Positions 33,092 through 41,049 of a stretch of 64,000 nucleotides of DNA are shown in pieces; within the stretch, counting starts at the first letter, position 1, and every line of letters starts with the position of its first letter. The stretch is from Nemorincola sp044225795 (GTDB lineage Bacteria > Bacteroidota > Bacteroidia > Chitinophagales > Chitinophagaceae), in NCBI GenBank assembly GCA_044225795.1, contig JBGAIF010000001.1, positions 310,001-374,000 on the forward strand, written 5' to 3'. The position numbers and the translations under genes are program-made. Below the pieces are notes generated by a model that worked only from the letters and a program-made list of their open reading frames with translations, was not told where the DNA came from and ran no database searches.

Positions 33092-33171
33092 CGATGTTAA
33101 TATCTTTCTTTTGCCTTTTTACCTAATGCATCGAGATAAAGTAAGCGTTTGTTGATGACCAGTAAACAGTT

Positions 33172-33588
33172 TTATTGTTCTAGTGCATTATATTCTCCCT
33201 GTTTTTCAGCAAGTGTCAAAATCTGGTTAAAAATATCAGGGTTTAACTCATTTGCATGAAAAATATCTTTATCAAGTGTGTCAACGTCCCATATTATATT
33301 TTCTATCTCATACCAAGTAGGTCTATTACTCCTAGTTAAATTTTTTTGTTTCGTTACCCGTATTATAGTTTTGTCACCTAACCTACCAAATACCTCGTAT
33401 ACTCTATTTTCATCGGAAGCATCTATATAATAGTAGTACGGCATTTTAACCTTTTGTGCCATTAAAAACTCAATGGTATTGTCAAAGATTATTTTAGTTC
33501 TGCCTTCAATTGTTCCTTTCTTATCCTGTGTGAACGCACTTCTAATGTTCTCTTCAATATATCTACTTATCAAGATTGAACCCTTCAT
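33172..33588 (-). CDS. Unknown 138-aa protein of the minus-strand trio
   Basis: 138 aa. It is mixed alpha/beta with a helical start (SRYIEENIRSAFTQDKKGTIEGRTKIIFDNTIEFLMAQ), central strands (PYYYYIDASDENRVYEVFGRLGDKTIIRV) and a charged C-terminus. No membrane segment or signal. It starts 26 bases after the stop of the frameshifted gene upstream, so it probably belongs to the same operon as that gene and the HEPN-motif gene. It converges on the STAND gene with an 80-base gap. No family recognised. Confidence 0.55.
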   Translation of the reverse strand: MKGSILISRYIEENIRSAFTQDKKGTIEGRTKIIFDNTIEFLMAQKVKMPYYYYIDASDENRVYEVFGRLGDKTIIRVTKQKNLTRSNRPTWYEIENIIWDVDTLDKDIFHANELNPDIFNQILTLAEKQGEYNALEQ

Positions 33589-33614
33589 TAATTTTAAGGC
33601 TGTTTCTTTAATTC

Positions 33615-34194
33615 TTATTTCACCGTCAGATGATTGTAGGGCACATCGTACGGCATCGTATATTCATTCAATAAAGCATCTACATTGCCTAGTGTTTTGA
33701 CAAAGTCAATAGCCAATTGATCTAAAACACATCCTGCCCAACTCATTGCCTCCGATTTACTGTAAGCATCAACTAGTACTTTGCCGTAAATCATATTTAG
33801 CATATATCGTCCACCTCGCTGGTTAGTATCGTCAAATTGTTTAAGCCAAAGGTCGCCATAAGATAATCGCCCTCGACTAGGAAAATCATAGCACACATTG
33901 AAGTGATTATACTTACTACACACTTTCAATATTTCTTCAAATTCGGGTAGGGTGGCTGTATTACTCCATAAAATTACAGTGTCAGAAAAAGTTAAGCAAT
34001 TTAATGTAGAGTGGCTAATATCTGGGACTAATTCTCCCGGTGTGGATGTTGGTACTAGTCCATTGTCGAGTGCTAATGCACTTTCAATATTTCTACCGAA
34101 ATGATCTGTTCTCTTATTAAGCCAATCATTAGTGTTATTCTCGATAAACTTCTTATAGCCTAACAAGTCAAAGTATGCAAAAAAAGGTTGCCAT
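33615..34194 (-). pseudogene. Cyclase-homology-like protein interrupted by a +1 frameshift in an A7 tract
   Basis: The open frame below about 34185 reads AYFDLLGYKKFIENN ... LTFSDTVILWSNT ... SRGRLSYGDLWL ... MIYGKVLVDAYSKSEAMSW. This pattern (FD-LG-, FSD-, RG-SYG-, GKALV-AY--E) is common in bacterial proteins with a class III nucleotidyl-cyclase-like fold. This frame has no ATG and only a TTG at 34166. A good ATG lies at 34194 in the other frame and would give MATFFAYFDLLGYKKF, 192 aa, if one base of the seven-A run at 34179-34185 (T7 on the coding strand) were absent. It may be a sequencing error, a decayed gene, or a slippery phase-variable or programmed-shift site. Neighbours: HEPN-motif gene 74 bases upstream, 138-aa gene downstream. 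Confidence 0.6.
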
Positions 34195-34268
34195 TTTCTC
34201 TTTTTCTTATTATATTCAAGTTTTAAGTTCAGCTACAAATAAATGGGTCTGAAGAAATCAACAGGTCA

Positions 34269-35072
34269 TTAAATTCGCTTCGCCCTTCCTTTATAATTGA
34301 TTATTAATTTTGGATAGTAAAAGTTAATAAATGACTTTACTGTATTGACTATGCTTTTCATATCTACATCCAATATCTCTTGATATACGCCGTCATAATA
34401 CGTCAGCCCTTGCCCCTTGTTGTGTTTTAAATGAATGAGATCATTACGCAAATTTCTCAATTTAAGAATTGTAGCAAATTTATTTGGATAACGACCTTTA
34501 AAGTTCTTTCGACAAAGGCTAGGGATTATTACGTCAGCTTTGTCTTCGAAAGATACAATTCTCTGAATTTTTTCTTTTGTCCATAGTTTGTTTTTAAACT
34601 CAATTGTACCATCATCTGGCAATTGTTGGTTTAAAAATGCTTCTAAAGCTAAAAAAGAAGAGATAATGCTTATGGAAGTTACTTTAAATAAATAGCTATA
34701 TGCGACAGATAATTGTCGGTTTTTATCTAGTGATGATAAACCACTGTTGATTATTGTATCCAAACGGAAGGATGTTTCTGCCAATTGGTTGCAGGTGTCA
34801 AACGCAATAGAAAAATAAAAAGTTACCGGATTTGGCTCAACTAATAGAAAAGGAAATCCTTTATACTTTAATTTATTTACGCCCATAATTCTATCGTCTG
34901 TCACATGTGCAAAAATCATCTCCGGATCGTTCATGGTCTTTTGATAATTTTCATCTGTCATTGTAAGAACTCCATTTAAATTTTTCCTGTTGTCTTTTTG
35001 AAGATTAGGCTTACCATACTGCCTGTACGTGATTTTAGTACCTGGAGTATTTGAATTTTTATCTTTAGGCAT
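34269..35072 (-). CDS. HEPN-motif protein
   Basis: 267 aa. The C-terminal half is helical and carries ILKLRNLRNDLIHLKHNKG; RNDLIH at residues 209-214 fits the HEPN ribonuclease motif R-[N]-x3-H exactly. An earlier long helix (SYLFKVTSISIISSFLALEAFLNQQL) fits the first HEPN helix. The N-terminal 90 residues are polar with short strands. HEPN domains cleave RNA in toxin-antitoxin and phage-defence systems. It is the first gene of the minus-strand trio facing the STAND protein. Other readings, such as a housekeeping domain with a chance R-N-x3-H, are possible because no homologue can be checked here. Confidence 0.6.
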   Translation of the reverse strand: MPKDKNSNTPGTKITYRQYGKPNLQKDNRKNLNGVLTMTDENYQKTMNDPEMIFAHVTDDRIMGVNKLKYKGFPFLLVEPNPVTFYFSIAFDTCNQLAETSFRLDTIINSGLSSLDKNRQLSVAYSYLFKVTSISIISSFLALEAFLNQQLPDDGTIEFKNKLWTKEKIQRIVSFEDKADVIIPSLCRKNFKGRYPNKFATILKLRNLRNDLIHLKHNKGQGLTYYDGVYQEILDVDMKSIVNTVKSFINFYYPKLIINYKGRAKRI

Positions 35073-35459
35073 GCCATGCTATTTATTTTGTGTCAACTAA
35101 TAAATGTAAGATACACAACTGTTCGAAAGGCATCCCGTCATCCACAAATTAAAAACCGCTACTCGTACTACACAATTTGGAAGTAAAGACTGGAAAAACA
35201 TATACCAGCTATACAGAGTGAAGCAAAATATACTCTATGAATTTCCACCTATCTACATGATTGTGCTCAAAACTCCATGAATTGCCATCAAATCCTTAAG
35301 GAAATGGTTCGAAATCTGTCCAGTCATCCCGACTAAAATGAGAGCGGAGCAACAGAGCAGAGAGCGATGTGGCTCCGCTTTTTATTTATGCATGCTACGG
35401 CTTAAAAGCAGGCGGTTCTCAGTTATGGCTAAAATGATTACTAACTTTATTCCTACGGT
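35073..35459. other. Intergenic region with tRNA-3'-like remnant and hairpin repeat copy 1
   Basis: No gene is seen. From 35307, GGTTCGAAATCTGTCC followed by AGTCATCCCGACTA resembles the T-arm and acceptor end of a tRNA, but no D-arm, anticodon arm or matching 5' acceptor strand lies upstream. Immediately after is the hairpin repeat described at 35336. This is the arrangement left when an element integrates into the 3' end of a tRNA gene; here it would be a decayed remnant. The Crp-type gene starts at 35460. Confidence 0.4.
35336..35388 (+). repeat. Hairpin repeat, copy 1 (terminator-like)
   Basis: AAAATGAGAGC and AGAGCGATGTGGCTCCGCT are shared with a second copy at 36544-36577. Here an 11-base insert is present between them. 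AGCGGAGC (35343-35350) and GCTCCGCT (35372-35379) form an 8-bp stem followed by TTTTATTT, so the copy can act as a terminator. Confidence 0.6.
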
Positions 35460-35987
35460 ATGTCAACGCAAAGGAATAAATACAGTAAGCTTTGGAAAAA
35501 AATGTGTGCTCCCGCAAATACAATTTTGCTTAGAGAAGGCACAATAAGCCGAAAGATCTTTCTTATAAAAAAAGGGTGTGTAAGGACATGGTTCTGTAAA
35601 GAAGATAAGGAAATCACATTTCAATTCTTTTTCGAGGGTGATGTAGTTTCATCGGCAGAAAGCTTCAGAGCGAATAAACCGAGTATATTCAGCATAGAAA
35701 CAATAGAAACAACAGAATTGCTTTGGTTGGATAAAGCAGATATGGATATTATAAAACAAGATTTTGAATTTTATGACTACATTATACAAAAAGCGGGTGC
35801 CCGGCAAGCCGAATTTATGAAACACTTCTTCTCATATTTAGCGAATACGCCGTTGGAACGTTATGAGTATCTGCTGAATAAGCGGCCTGAAATAATTGCA
35901 CGTGTGCCTTTACAATATGTAGCATCTTACCTTGGTATTACACAGGTATCACTGAGCAGAATACGAAAGAGAATTATGCGGGAATGA
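35460..35987 (+). CDS. Crp/Fnr-family transcription regulator
   Basis: 175 aa, shorter at the N-terminus than the usual 190-200 aa. The cyclic-nucleotide-binding-like beta barrel is visible (PANTILLREGTISRKIFLIKKG, then ITFQFFFEGDVVSSAESF). The C-terminal winged helix follows: VPLQYVASYLGITQVSLSRIRKRI, a helix-turn-helix with S-x-x-R-x-R-K/R contacts. Phosphate-binding Arg of true CRP is not obvious, as in most Bacteroidota members, so the ligand is unknown. The frame is closed upstream at 35442, so no longer version is possible without a frameshift. It precedes a glyoxalase-fold gene by 63 bases. Confidence 0.8.
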   Translation: MSTQRNKYSKLWKKMCAPANTILLREGTISRKIFLIKKGCVRTWFCKEDKEITFQFFFEGDVVSSAESFRANKPSIFSIETIETTELLWLDKADMDIIKQDFEFYDYIIQKAGARQAEFMKHFFSYLANTPLERYEYLLNKRPEIIARVPLQYVASYLGITQVSLSRIRKRIMRE

Positions 35988-36050
35988 TAATTTAACATTC
36001 GCTAAATAATATTATCCGACAATTCGAGAGTTTTGAAAAAAAATCGCGCT

Positions 36051-36422
36051 ATGGCTACAGTAATCCCAATTCTCAGGATATTCGACTATCCAAAAACAAT
36101 AGAATTCTACATAGATTGGCTCGGGTTTAATATAGACTGGGAGGACCGGCAAGACAATGCTCCGGTATACATGCAAGTCTCAAAAGAAGGTATTGTTTTA
36201 CACTTATCTGAACATTACGGCGACAGTTCACCTGGCGCAAGAGTACTTATTGATAACTTCATGCGCATTCACGAGTTACATGAAAATTTACTTGCCCAAG
36301 ACTACAAGTACATGCGTCCAGGAATAGCGCCAGCACACTGGAGTGATCATGTATTACAAATGGAACTGGTAGATCCTTTTGGTAACAGACTTACTTTTAC
36401 AGGTCAACTGAAAGGATCATAA
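36051..36422 (+). CDS. Glyoxalase/bleomycin-resistance superfamily protein
   Basis: 123 aa from the ATG at 36051; a TTG at 36033 is less likely. The pattern IPILRIFDYPKTIEFYIDWLGFNIDWE ... VLHLSEHYGD ... VLQMELVDPFGNRLTF is that of vicinal-oxygen-chelate fold proteins with two beta-alpha-beta-beta-beta modules. The metal ligands of glyoxalase I are not all evident; His in LHLSEH and Glu in QMELVDPFGN are the candidates. Members resist bleomycin-type drugs or act on small electrophiles. It follows the Crp-type gene and may be its target. Confidence 0.75.
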   Translation: MATVIPILRIFDYPKTIEFYIDWLGFNIDWEDRQDNAPVYMQVSKEGIVLHLSEHYGDSSPGARVLIDNFMRIHELHENLLAQDYKYMRPGIAPAHWSDHVLQMELVDPFGNRLTFTGQLKGS

Positions 36423-36824
36423 ACAATTTACCTGGTTCCCTTCTAAAAAGAACCATGCAATTGTTGTTCAAATTTGCAACCGAAGTTCACGAAAGCTATC
36501 AGGGTTTGCAAATAGACGTTTGAATATTGTCCTTTCTCCCCATAAAATGAGAGCCGAGAGCGATGTGGCTCCGCTCTATATTTTTACATGTTATCCCATT
36601 CGAGTATTGGGGGGCATACTAAAAGACCTGGGACTAGACAAAGCGATAAGATTGCAGGCATGCAAGTCTATGATGAATGATCCCAAACTCTGTCCGGTTA
36701 TCCGGGCAAAAAAATGAGAATGGGGATCGTTTGCCTTTAGCAAGTAATAAATCTGTCCAGTAAACGCTGATAAACAAACTAAAACAAATGTCTGGAAATA
36801 ATATTCAGGGTGTAAAGTATTAAT
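36423..36824. other. Intergenic region with hairpin repeat copy 2
   Basis: The only long frame (36520-36717) starts inside the repeat and looks spurious. The repeat copy is at 36544-36577. Near 36686 the sequence CTCTGTCCGGTTATCCGGGC followed by AAAAAAATGAGA resembles the tRNA-3'-like stretch at 35318 (TCTGTCCAGTCATCCCGACTAAAATGAGA), so this region seems to be a diverged duplicate of the one at 35.3 kb. Confidence 0.45.
36544..36577 (+). repeat. Hairpin repeat, copy 2
   Basis: AAAATGAGAGCCG and AGAGCGATGTGGCTCCGCT match copy 1 at 35336-35379, lacking its 11-base insert, and are also followed by a T-rich tract. The distance between copies is about 1.2 kb; the Crp-type and glyoxalase-fold genes lie between them. 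Confidence 0.6.
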
Positions 36825-37250
36825 ATGGCAGTATGGCACTTGCAGGCAGTACCTTTGCCTCAAACTGACCTGCTGAAAAAGATCGTCACTATACTTATAA
36901 TGAATATCCTGCTCTTTCAATTGCTGGGACAGTTCGGGATCATTGCATGGTTTCAAATCAACAGGAAGGAAATAACAGCTAAGTATTGCATTAATAAAGA
37001 CAAGCCACGTATGCACTGTAATGGTAAGTGCTACCTGGCCAAACAACTTAAAAAAATCGACGCCGAACACAACTCCGACAGGAAGAATGTTCAGAAGGAA
37101 GACCACATCGTTTGCTTTGTCATTCCCGAACCGATAAAAATATCATTACCGGGTTCTTTGATTATTTGTAAGAACCGGTCTTTCCATGTTAGCCGTCTTC
37201 ATTGTGGTTTTGCCACAGGCACGTTCCAGCCACCTCCTGCTGCTGTCTGA
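36825..37250 (+). CDS. Small membrane protein with Cys-rich metal-site-like motif
   Basis: 141 aa. One transmembrane helix (IVTILIMNILLFQLLGQFGIIAW, about residues 20-42) is followed by INRKEITAKYCINKDKPRMHCNGKCYLAKQLKK. The C-x8-H-C-x3-C cluster is a known pattern of small Bacteroidota proteins found beside metal transport and TonB-receptor genes. The C-terminus is variable. An internal ATG at 36900 would truncate the helix, so the longer form is preferred. It is followed 53 bases later by an outer-membrane-type protein with a similar Cys cluster, suggesting a shared metal (probably copper or iron) context, which is inference. Confidence 0.65.
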   Translation: MAVWHLQAVPLPQTDLLKKIVTILIMNILLFQLLGQFGIIAWFQINRKEITAKYCINKDKPRMHCNGKCYLAKQLKKIDAEHNSDRKNVQKEDHIVCFVIPEPIKISLPGSLIICKNRSFHVSRLHCGFATGTFQPPPAAV

Positions 37251-37303
37251 GCCACAGGATCATTTATTTATTTACGTCTAACAATTCATAATAACACTCA
37301 AAA

Positions 37304-38221
37304 ATGAAAAAGATATTTTCATGCGTGTTCGCTATGGCGATCATGCAGCATGCGGCCTTTGCCTGCAACATGTGCGGCTGCTCTTCAGGCAATCAATACC
37401 TGGGCCTGCTGCCACAAAACAATAGCAGCTTTGCCGGGATTCAATACTTGTACCGTAGCTTCAGCACTATTCATGTGGATGACGGCAGCACTATGGTGCC
37501 GGGAACATCTTATGAACATTACCAAACCGTTCAGTTATGGGGGCGTATCAATGTATCCAAGCGGCTGCAGGTAATGGCTTTCGCTCCTTATGTTTACAAC
37601 ACCAGTCAGCAGTCAGGCACCACCAGCAATATCATCAACGGCATTAGTGACGTATCTGTGATAGCAAATTACCGTTTCATAGATGCAGGGCGTTCCTGGC
37701 ATAGCAAGCTATTGGCCGGCGGAGGTGTAAAGGCGCCTGTAGGCAAGTATGACGCTTCTTCCTTCACCGAAGAAGAAGGCCTGCCCAATATGCAGCCGGG
37801 CACACACTCATGGGATTTTATAGGCAATGTCAACTATACGGTGAAGCATGGCTCATTCGGGCTTAATGCAGATGTAAGCTATGTGGCCACCACTGCCAAT
37901 AAAGAAGATTATAAGTTTGGTAACAGGCTGAGCGCAGGCGCGACTATCTTTCATGAATGGAAGAAAAAAGATCTGTCATTGCTGCCTCAGCTCGGCCTCA
38001 GGTATGACAGGGCGTCAAAAGACTATGAGAGCTATTCTGCCAAGACCATGGATGAAGATGGTGGCGGCTGGCAACTATATGCTATGCAGGGCGTACAGGG
38101 ATACTATAAAAAAATAGGCCTGCAGGCTATGTGCTATGAGCCGGTAAGCCAGCATTATGCCAGTGGTCTTGTAAATACAAAGCTGCGGGTAGAGGCCGGT
38201 ATAGTTTTGCTTATTAATTAA
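37304..38221 (+). CDS. Outer-membrane beta-barrel-type protein, putative transporter
   Basis: 305 aa. A signal peptide (MKKIFSCVFAMAIMQHAAFA) is followed at once by CNMCGCSSGNQYLGLLPQ, a Cys cluster at the mature N-terminus. The rest alternates aromatic amphipathic strands (GIQYLYRSFSTIHVD, LQVMAFAPYVYNT, SFGLNADVSYVATT) and ends in LRVEAGIVLLIN, typical of an outer-membrane barrel. The family is often annotated simply as transporter. The N-terminal CxxCxC could bind metal at the periplasmic face. A terminator-like palindrome follows at 38243. Confidence 0.7.
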   Translation: MKKIFSCVFAMAIMQHAAFACNMCGCSSGNQYLGLLPQNNSSFAGIQYLYRSFSTIHVDDGSTMVPGTSYEHYQTVQLWGRINVSKRLQVMAFAPYVYNTSQQSGTTSNIINGISDVSVIANYRFIDAGRSWHSKLLAGGGVKAPVGKYDASSFTEEEGLPNMQPGTHSWDFIGNVNYTVKHGSFGLNADVSYVATTANKEDYKFGNRLSAGATIFHEWKKKDLSLLPQLGLRYDRASKDYESYSAKTMDEDGGGWQLYAMQGVQGYYKKIGLQAMCYEPVSQHYASGLVNTKLRVEAGIVLLIN

Positions 38222-38242
38222 AGCGATCTCACGGGGGAATTT

Positions 38243-38272
38243 AAGTGCCACTGTTATATAACAGTGGCACTT
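38243..38272. terminator. Perfect 30-bp palindrome, bidirectional terminator-like
   Basis: AAGTGCCACTGTTAT (38243-38257) is followed directly by its exact inverse complement to 38272, giving a 15-bp perfect inverted repeat. It lies 21 bases after the barrel gene. There is no T tract of note, so it is either a weak terminator or a protein-binding palindrome. Confidence 0.6.
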
Positions 38273-38343
38273 ATGCATTATCACAATGCGTTTTTTGTAC
38301 ATTGCACCATATCAATGCACTCATAAAAGTGCACAGGTGGTGA

Positions 38344-39081
38344 ATGGCAGAGAAATACGCGCTTTTTCTTTTTCTGGCACTGGTGTCTGAGATAATAGGC
38401 ACCATTTCCGGCTTTGGCTCATCCATATTATTTGTACCATTAGCATCTGTATTCTTCGATTTCAAAACGGTTTTAGGGGTTACCGCTATATTTCATGTCT
38501 TCAGCAATATCTCCAAGATCTTTCTGTTTCACAAGGGAATAAATAAGAATATCACCATCAAGCTGGGGATACCTGCCGTTGTATTTGTATTGGTCGGCGC
38601 GGCAATAACAACCAAAGTACAGGTACAAAAGCTGGACCTGCTGATGAACTTTATGCTGGTGGCCCTGAGTGCCTACTTGCTGATGAACATCAACAGGAAG
38701 ATACGTGACACTGATGGCAACCTGGCGTGGGGCGGGGCCGTGTCCGGGTTCCTTGCCGGGCTCACAGGCACAGGTGGGGCCGTGCGGGGAATAGTGATAG
38801 CGGCATTCAACCTGCCTAAGGCAACATTCATTGCCACATCGGCTGTCATTGACCTCGGGGTCGATGTGAGCCGCAGCATTGTATATGTGCTCAACGACTA
38901 CTTTCCGGCTTCCCTAATCGGGCTTATTCCATTCCTGATAGGAATAAGCATTGTGGGTAGCTATACGGGAAAAGTGATCTTGCGCTATACATCAGAACTG
39001 GCATTCCGGTATATTGTCGTTGGCGTAATAGCGGGCACTTCTTTGTTACAGACCATCAAGTATTTTTATCATGCCGGATGA
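38344..39081 (+). CDS. TauE/SafE family membrane permease
   Basis: 245 aa with about seven or eight hydrophobic helices. The N-terminus LVSEIIGTISGFGSSILFVP and the repeat AVSGFLAGLTGTGGAVRGIV are the two internal G-F/G-x-G-G signature segments of the sulfite exporter TauE/SafE family, which has a duplicated four-helix layout. Members export sulfite, sulfoacetate or other anions. It follows the palindrome at 38243, so it is probably its own transcription unit. Substrate cannot be told from sequence. Confidence 0.85.
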   Translation: MAEKYALFLFLALVSEIIGTISGFGSSILFVPLASVFFDFKTVLGVTAIFHVFSNISKIFLFHKGINKNITIKLGIPAVVFVLVGAAITTKVQVQKLDLLMNFMLVALSAYLLMNINRKIRDTDGNLAWGGAVSGFLAGLTGTGGAVRGIVIAAFNLPKATFIATSAVIDLGVDVSRSIVYVLNDYFPASLIGLIPFLIGISIVGSYTGKVILRYTSELAFRYIVVGVIAGTSLLQTIKYFYHAG

Positions 39082-39120
39082 CAGCTTATAATCATAAATA
39101 TTACACTGGTAAATAAGTTG

Positions 39121-39756
39121 CTACAACCTACGTGCGATGTATATAAGATGTGCCGATCGCTCTTGCGGCGTCTTCTGATAATGTTTCTTAAACAGCTCCA
39201 TTATGGTAAACCCGGCATCCATTAACATCTTTTCGAGCAATGGTTCGTTGTAGTAATAAACATACATACGGTCTCCACTACTGCCATATTCAAATCCCGA
39301 CCTATCGTAAGAGCCTTCTATGGCACTGATATAAAACAATCCGTCATCGTTCAGTAATGAGAAGCAGTCTGCAAACAGCTTACAGCAATCTTCCATAGCT
39401 ATATAGGGAAGACAAAAGCCACAAACAATTGCATCAAATTTTCTGTTAAGTTTGCTCACATCCCGGCAATCAAGCACTTCAAATGTCGCCGAAGGGTTAT
39501 TTTTCTTCGCTAGCTCTACCATATTAGGAGCCACATCAATTCCATGCAGGGTAATATCAGGGCGCAGGGCCAGCAACTTTGCGGTAAGATTACCCGGACC
39601 GCACCCGATCTCCAGCACCACCGGAGTATCCGCTTTAATCATCCCGCACAGTCTGCTATAAGTATCATCATACAAATTCTCGTCCATGAACTTTGCTTCA
39701 TACCTGGCGGCAACCTTGTTCCACGCCCCGATGGTCTCTTTATATTTTTCTTCCAT
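39121..39756 (-). CDS. Class I SAM-dependent methyltransferase
   Basis: 211 aa. Motif I VLEIGCGPGNLTAKLL, motif II GIDVAPNMVELAKKN, then FEVLDCRDV and FDAIVCGFCLPYI give a complete Methyltransf_25-type Rossmann core. The C-terminal part has the usual antiparallel hairpin. Substrate unknown. It starts 46 bases from the divergent Cys-rich protein gene at 39803; the two may share a control region. Confidence 0.85.
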   Translation of the reverse strand: MEEKYKETIGAWNKVAARYEAKFMDENLYDDTYSRLCGMIKADTPVVLEIGCGPGNLTAKLLALRPDITLHGIDVAPNMVELAKKNNPSATFEVLDCRDVSKLNRKFDAIVCGFCLPYIAMEDCCKLFADCFSLLNDDGLFYISAIEGSYDRSGFEYGSSGDRMYVYYYNEPLLEKMLMDAGFTIMELFKKHYQKTPQERSAHLIYIARRL

Positions 39757-39802
39757 GCTTTAACGTTTGAAACATAAACAATTTGTAAATTTACACTCGA
39801 AA

Positions 39803-40189
39803 ATGAAAAGGCTCATCTCCTTATTGATCCTTGTTACCTACATGGCTAGCGCCATCGGGTTCTCCTTTTCATTGCATTATTGTGGTGGGCACTTCAAGAG
39901 TGTTTGCTTTACCAAAGACACGGAAAAAGACTGTTGCGGCAAAAGCGAACACAAAACAAATTGTTGCCACGACAAGGTCATCACCGCAAAGGTTAAGGAT
40001 GACCACTCAAGCTCTGTTTTTTCATTTTCCCCTAAGATTTTCATTGCTGATGCGGTGATTGCACCCCGGTTTGTTGCAAATGTAATCAGCACTCATTCAG
40101 CACATGACCGGCTGTCATTTACTGACTCTTCCCCACCCAAAGGGCCACGTATTCCTGTTTTCCTGAAGAACCGTGTTCTGAGAATATGA
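39803..40189 (+). CDS. Small Cys/His-rich secreted protein (metal-locus type)
   Basis: 128 aa from the ATG at 39803, chosen because it starts the signal peptide MKRLISLLILVTYMASAIGF. An ATG at 39767 adds a non-signal extension. The mature part carries LHYCGGHFKSVCF, KDCCGKSEHKTNCCHDK: the HYC, CC and CCHD pattern of small Bacteroidota proteins usually found with copper or other heavy-metal efflux genes. The rest is polar and ends RIPVFLKNRVLRI. It is divergent to the methyltransferase and is followed by T9SS and cytochrome-type genes. Confidence 0.6.
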   Translation: MKRLISLLILVTYMASAIGFSFSLHYCGGHFKSVCFTKDTEKDCCGKSEHKTNCCHDKVITAKVKDDHSSSVFSFSPKIFIADAVIAPRFVANVISTHSAHDRLSFTDSSPPKGPRIPVFLKNRVLRI

Positions 40190-40270
40190 CACATGATGTC
40201 CTTATGACATGATGAATAATTGTGCACACAGCACAATGGTTATATTTCTCACATTCTTCAATGAACTACA

Positions 40271-41044
40271 ATGAAAAAAACAATAGCATTTATTACCATG
40301 CTGCTGGCAGCAATGTCTGTCAATGCGCAAACTACCGCCGTAAACTGGACAGCCTCTGACTGCAACGGCATTAACCATACACTTTTTACTGAACTTGATG
40401 CCGGCAAGGTGATCGTGTTCGTTTGGGTGATGCCCTGCGGATCTTGTATCAACCCATCCAAAACTGCGTATAATGTCGTACAGACATTCGCAAGCAGTTA
40501 TCCCGGCAAGGTATTGTACTACCTGGCGGATGACCTTGGTGACGCAAGCTGTTCTACCCTAACCGGTTGGGTAACTACAAACAGCATAGGCAGCACCGGC
40601 AACATGACAATTTTCAGCAACGCAGGCAATGTGATCAATGAGAGTGATTTCGGCGGATCGGGGATGCCGCATGTCATCGTAATGGGAGGTCCGGGTCACC
40701 AGATCTATTTTAATAAAAAGGGTACTGCGGCCGATGACAATACCGGAATCAATAATGCGATCGTTTCTGCTATCGGGGCTACGGCTATTTCGTCTATGCC
40801 GGTCAACGAAGAACTACTGGTGTTCCCTAACCCTGTGATGCAAACCTTTACTGTCACAGGCGATAAAGAGATCAGAAAAATATCCGTTATCGGCACAAAT
40901 GGCAAAGCAATAAAGTCCGAGTCTTACCCTTCAGGAAGAAAGGCTCCTGAGGTTGATCTATCTGCCTGTGCTGCCGGTCTTTATTTTGTGGAGATCACAG
41001 CTACTGATGGATCTAAGAATATTCAGAAACTGGTTAAGCGATAA
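40271..41044 (+). CDS. Thioredoxin-fold secreted protein with T9SS sorting domain
   Basis: 257 aa. A signal peptide (MKKTIAFITMLLAAMSVNA) leads to a thioredoxin-like domain with VFVWVMPCGSCINPSK, i.e. a CxxC active site (CGSC) in the usual place after a W-x-x-P-like strand, and later GMPHVIVMGGPG with the cis-Pro region. The C-terminal 70 residues are a type A T9SS domain (LLVFPNPVMQTFTV ... AAGLYFVEI ... KLVKR). It is predicted to be a surface or extracellular redoxin. Five bases separate it from the peroxidase gene, so the two probably form an operon. Confidence 0.8.
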   Translation: MKKTIAFITMLLAAMSVNAQTTAVNWTASDCNGINHTLFTELDAGKVIVFVWVMPCGSCINPSKTAYNVVQTFASSYPGKVLYYLADDLGDASCSTLTGWVTTNSIGSTGNMTIFSNAGNVINESDFGGSGMPHVIVMGGPGHQIYFNKKGTAADDNTGINNAIVSAIGATAISSMPVNEELLVFPNPVMQTFTVTGDKEIRKISVIGTNGKAIKSESYPSGRKAPEVDLSACAAGLYFVEITATDGSKNIQKLVKR

Positions 41045-41049
41045 TTACG

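Noticed and set aside
35307..35336. Intact tRNA gene near 35.3 kb
   Set aside because: Only a T-arm-like and acceptor-like stretch is visible. No D-arm, anticodon stem or complementary 5' acceptor strand was found within 100 bases upstream.
36520..36717. 65-codon plus-strand frame
   Set aside because: It begins in the hairpin repeat and covers the duplicated non-coding stretch; no homology or structural signal seen.
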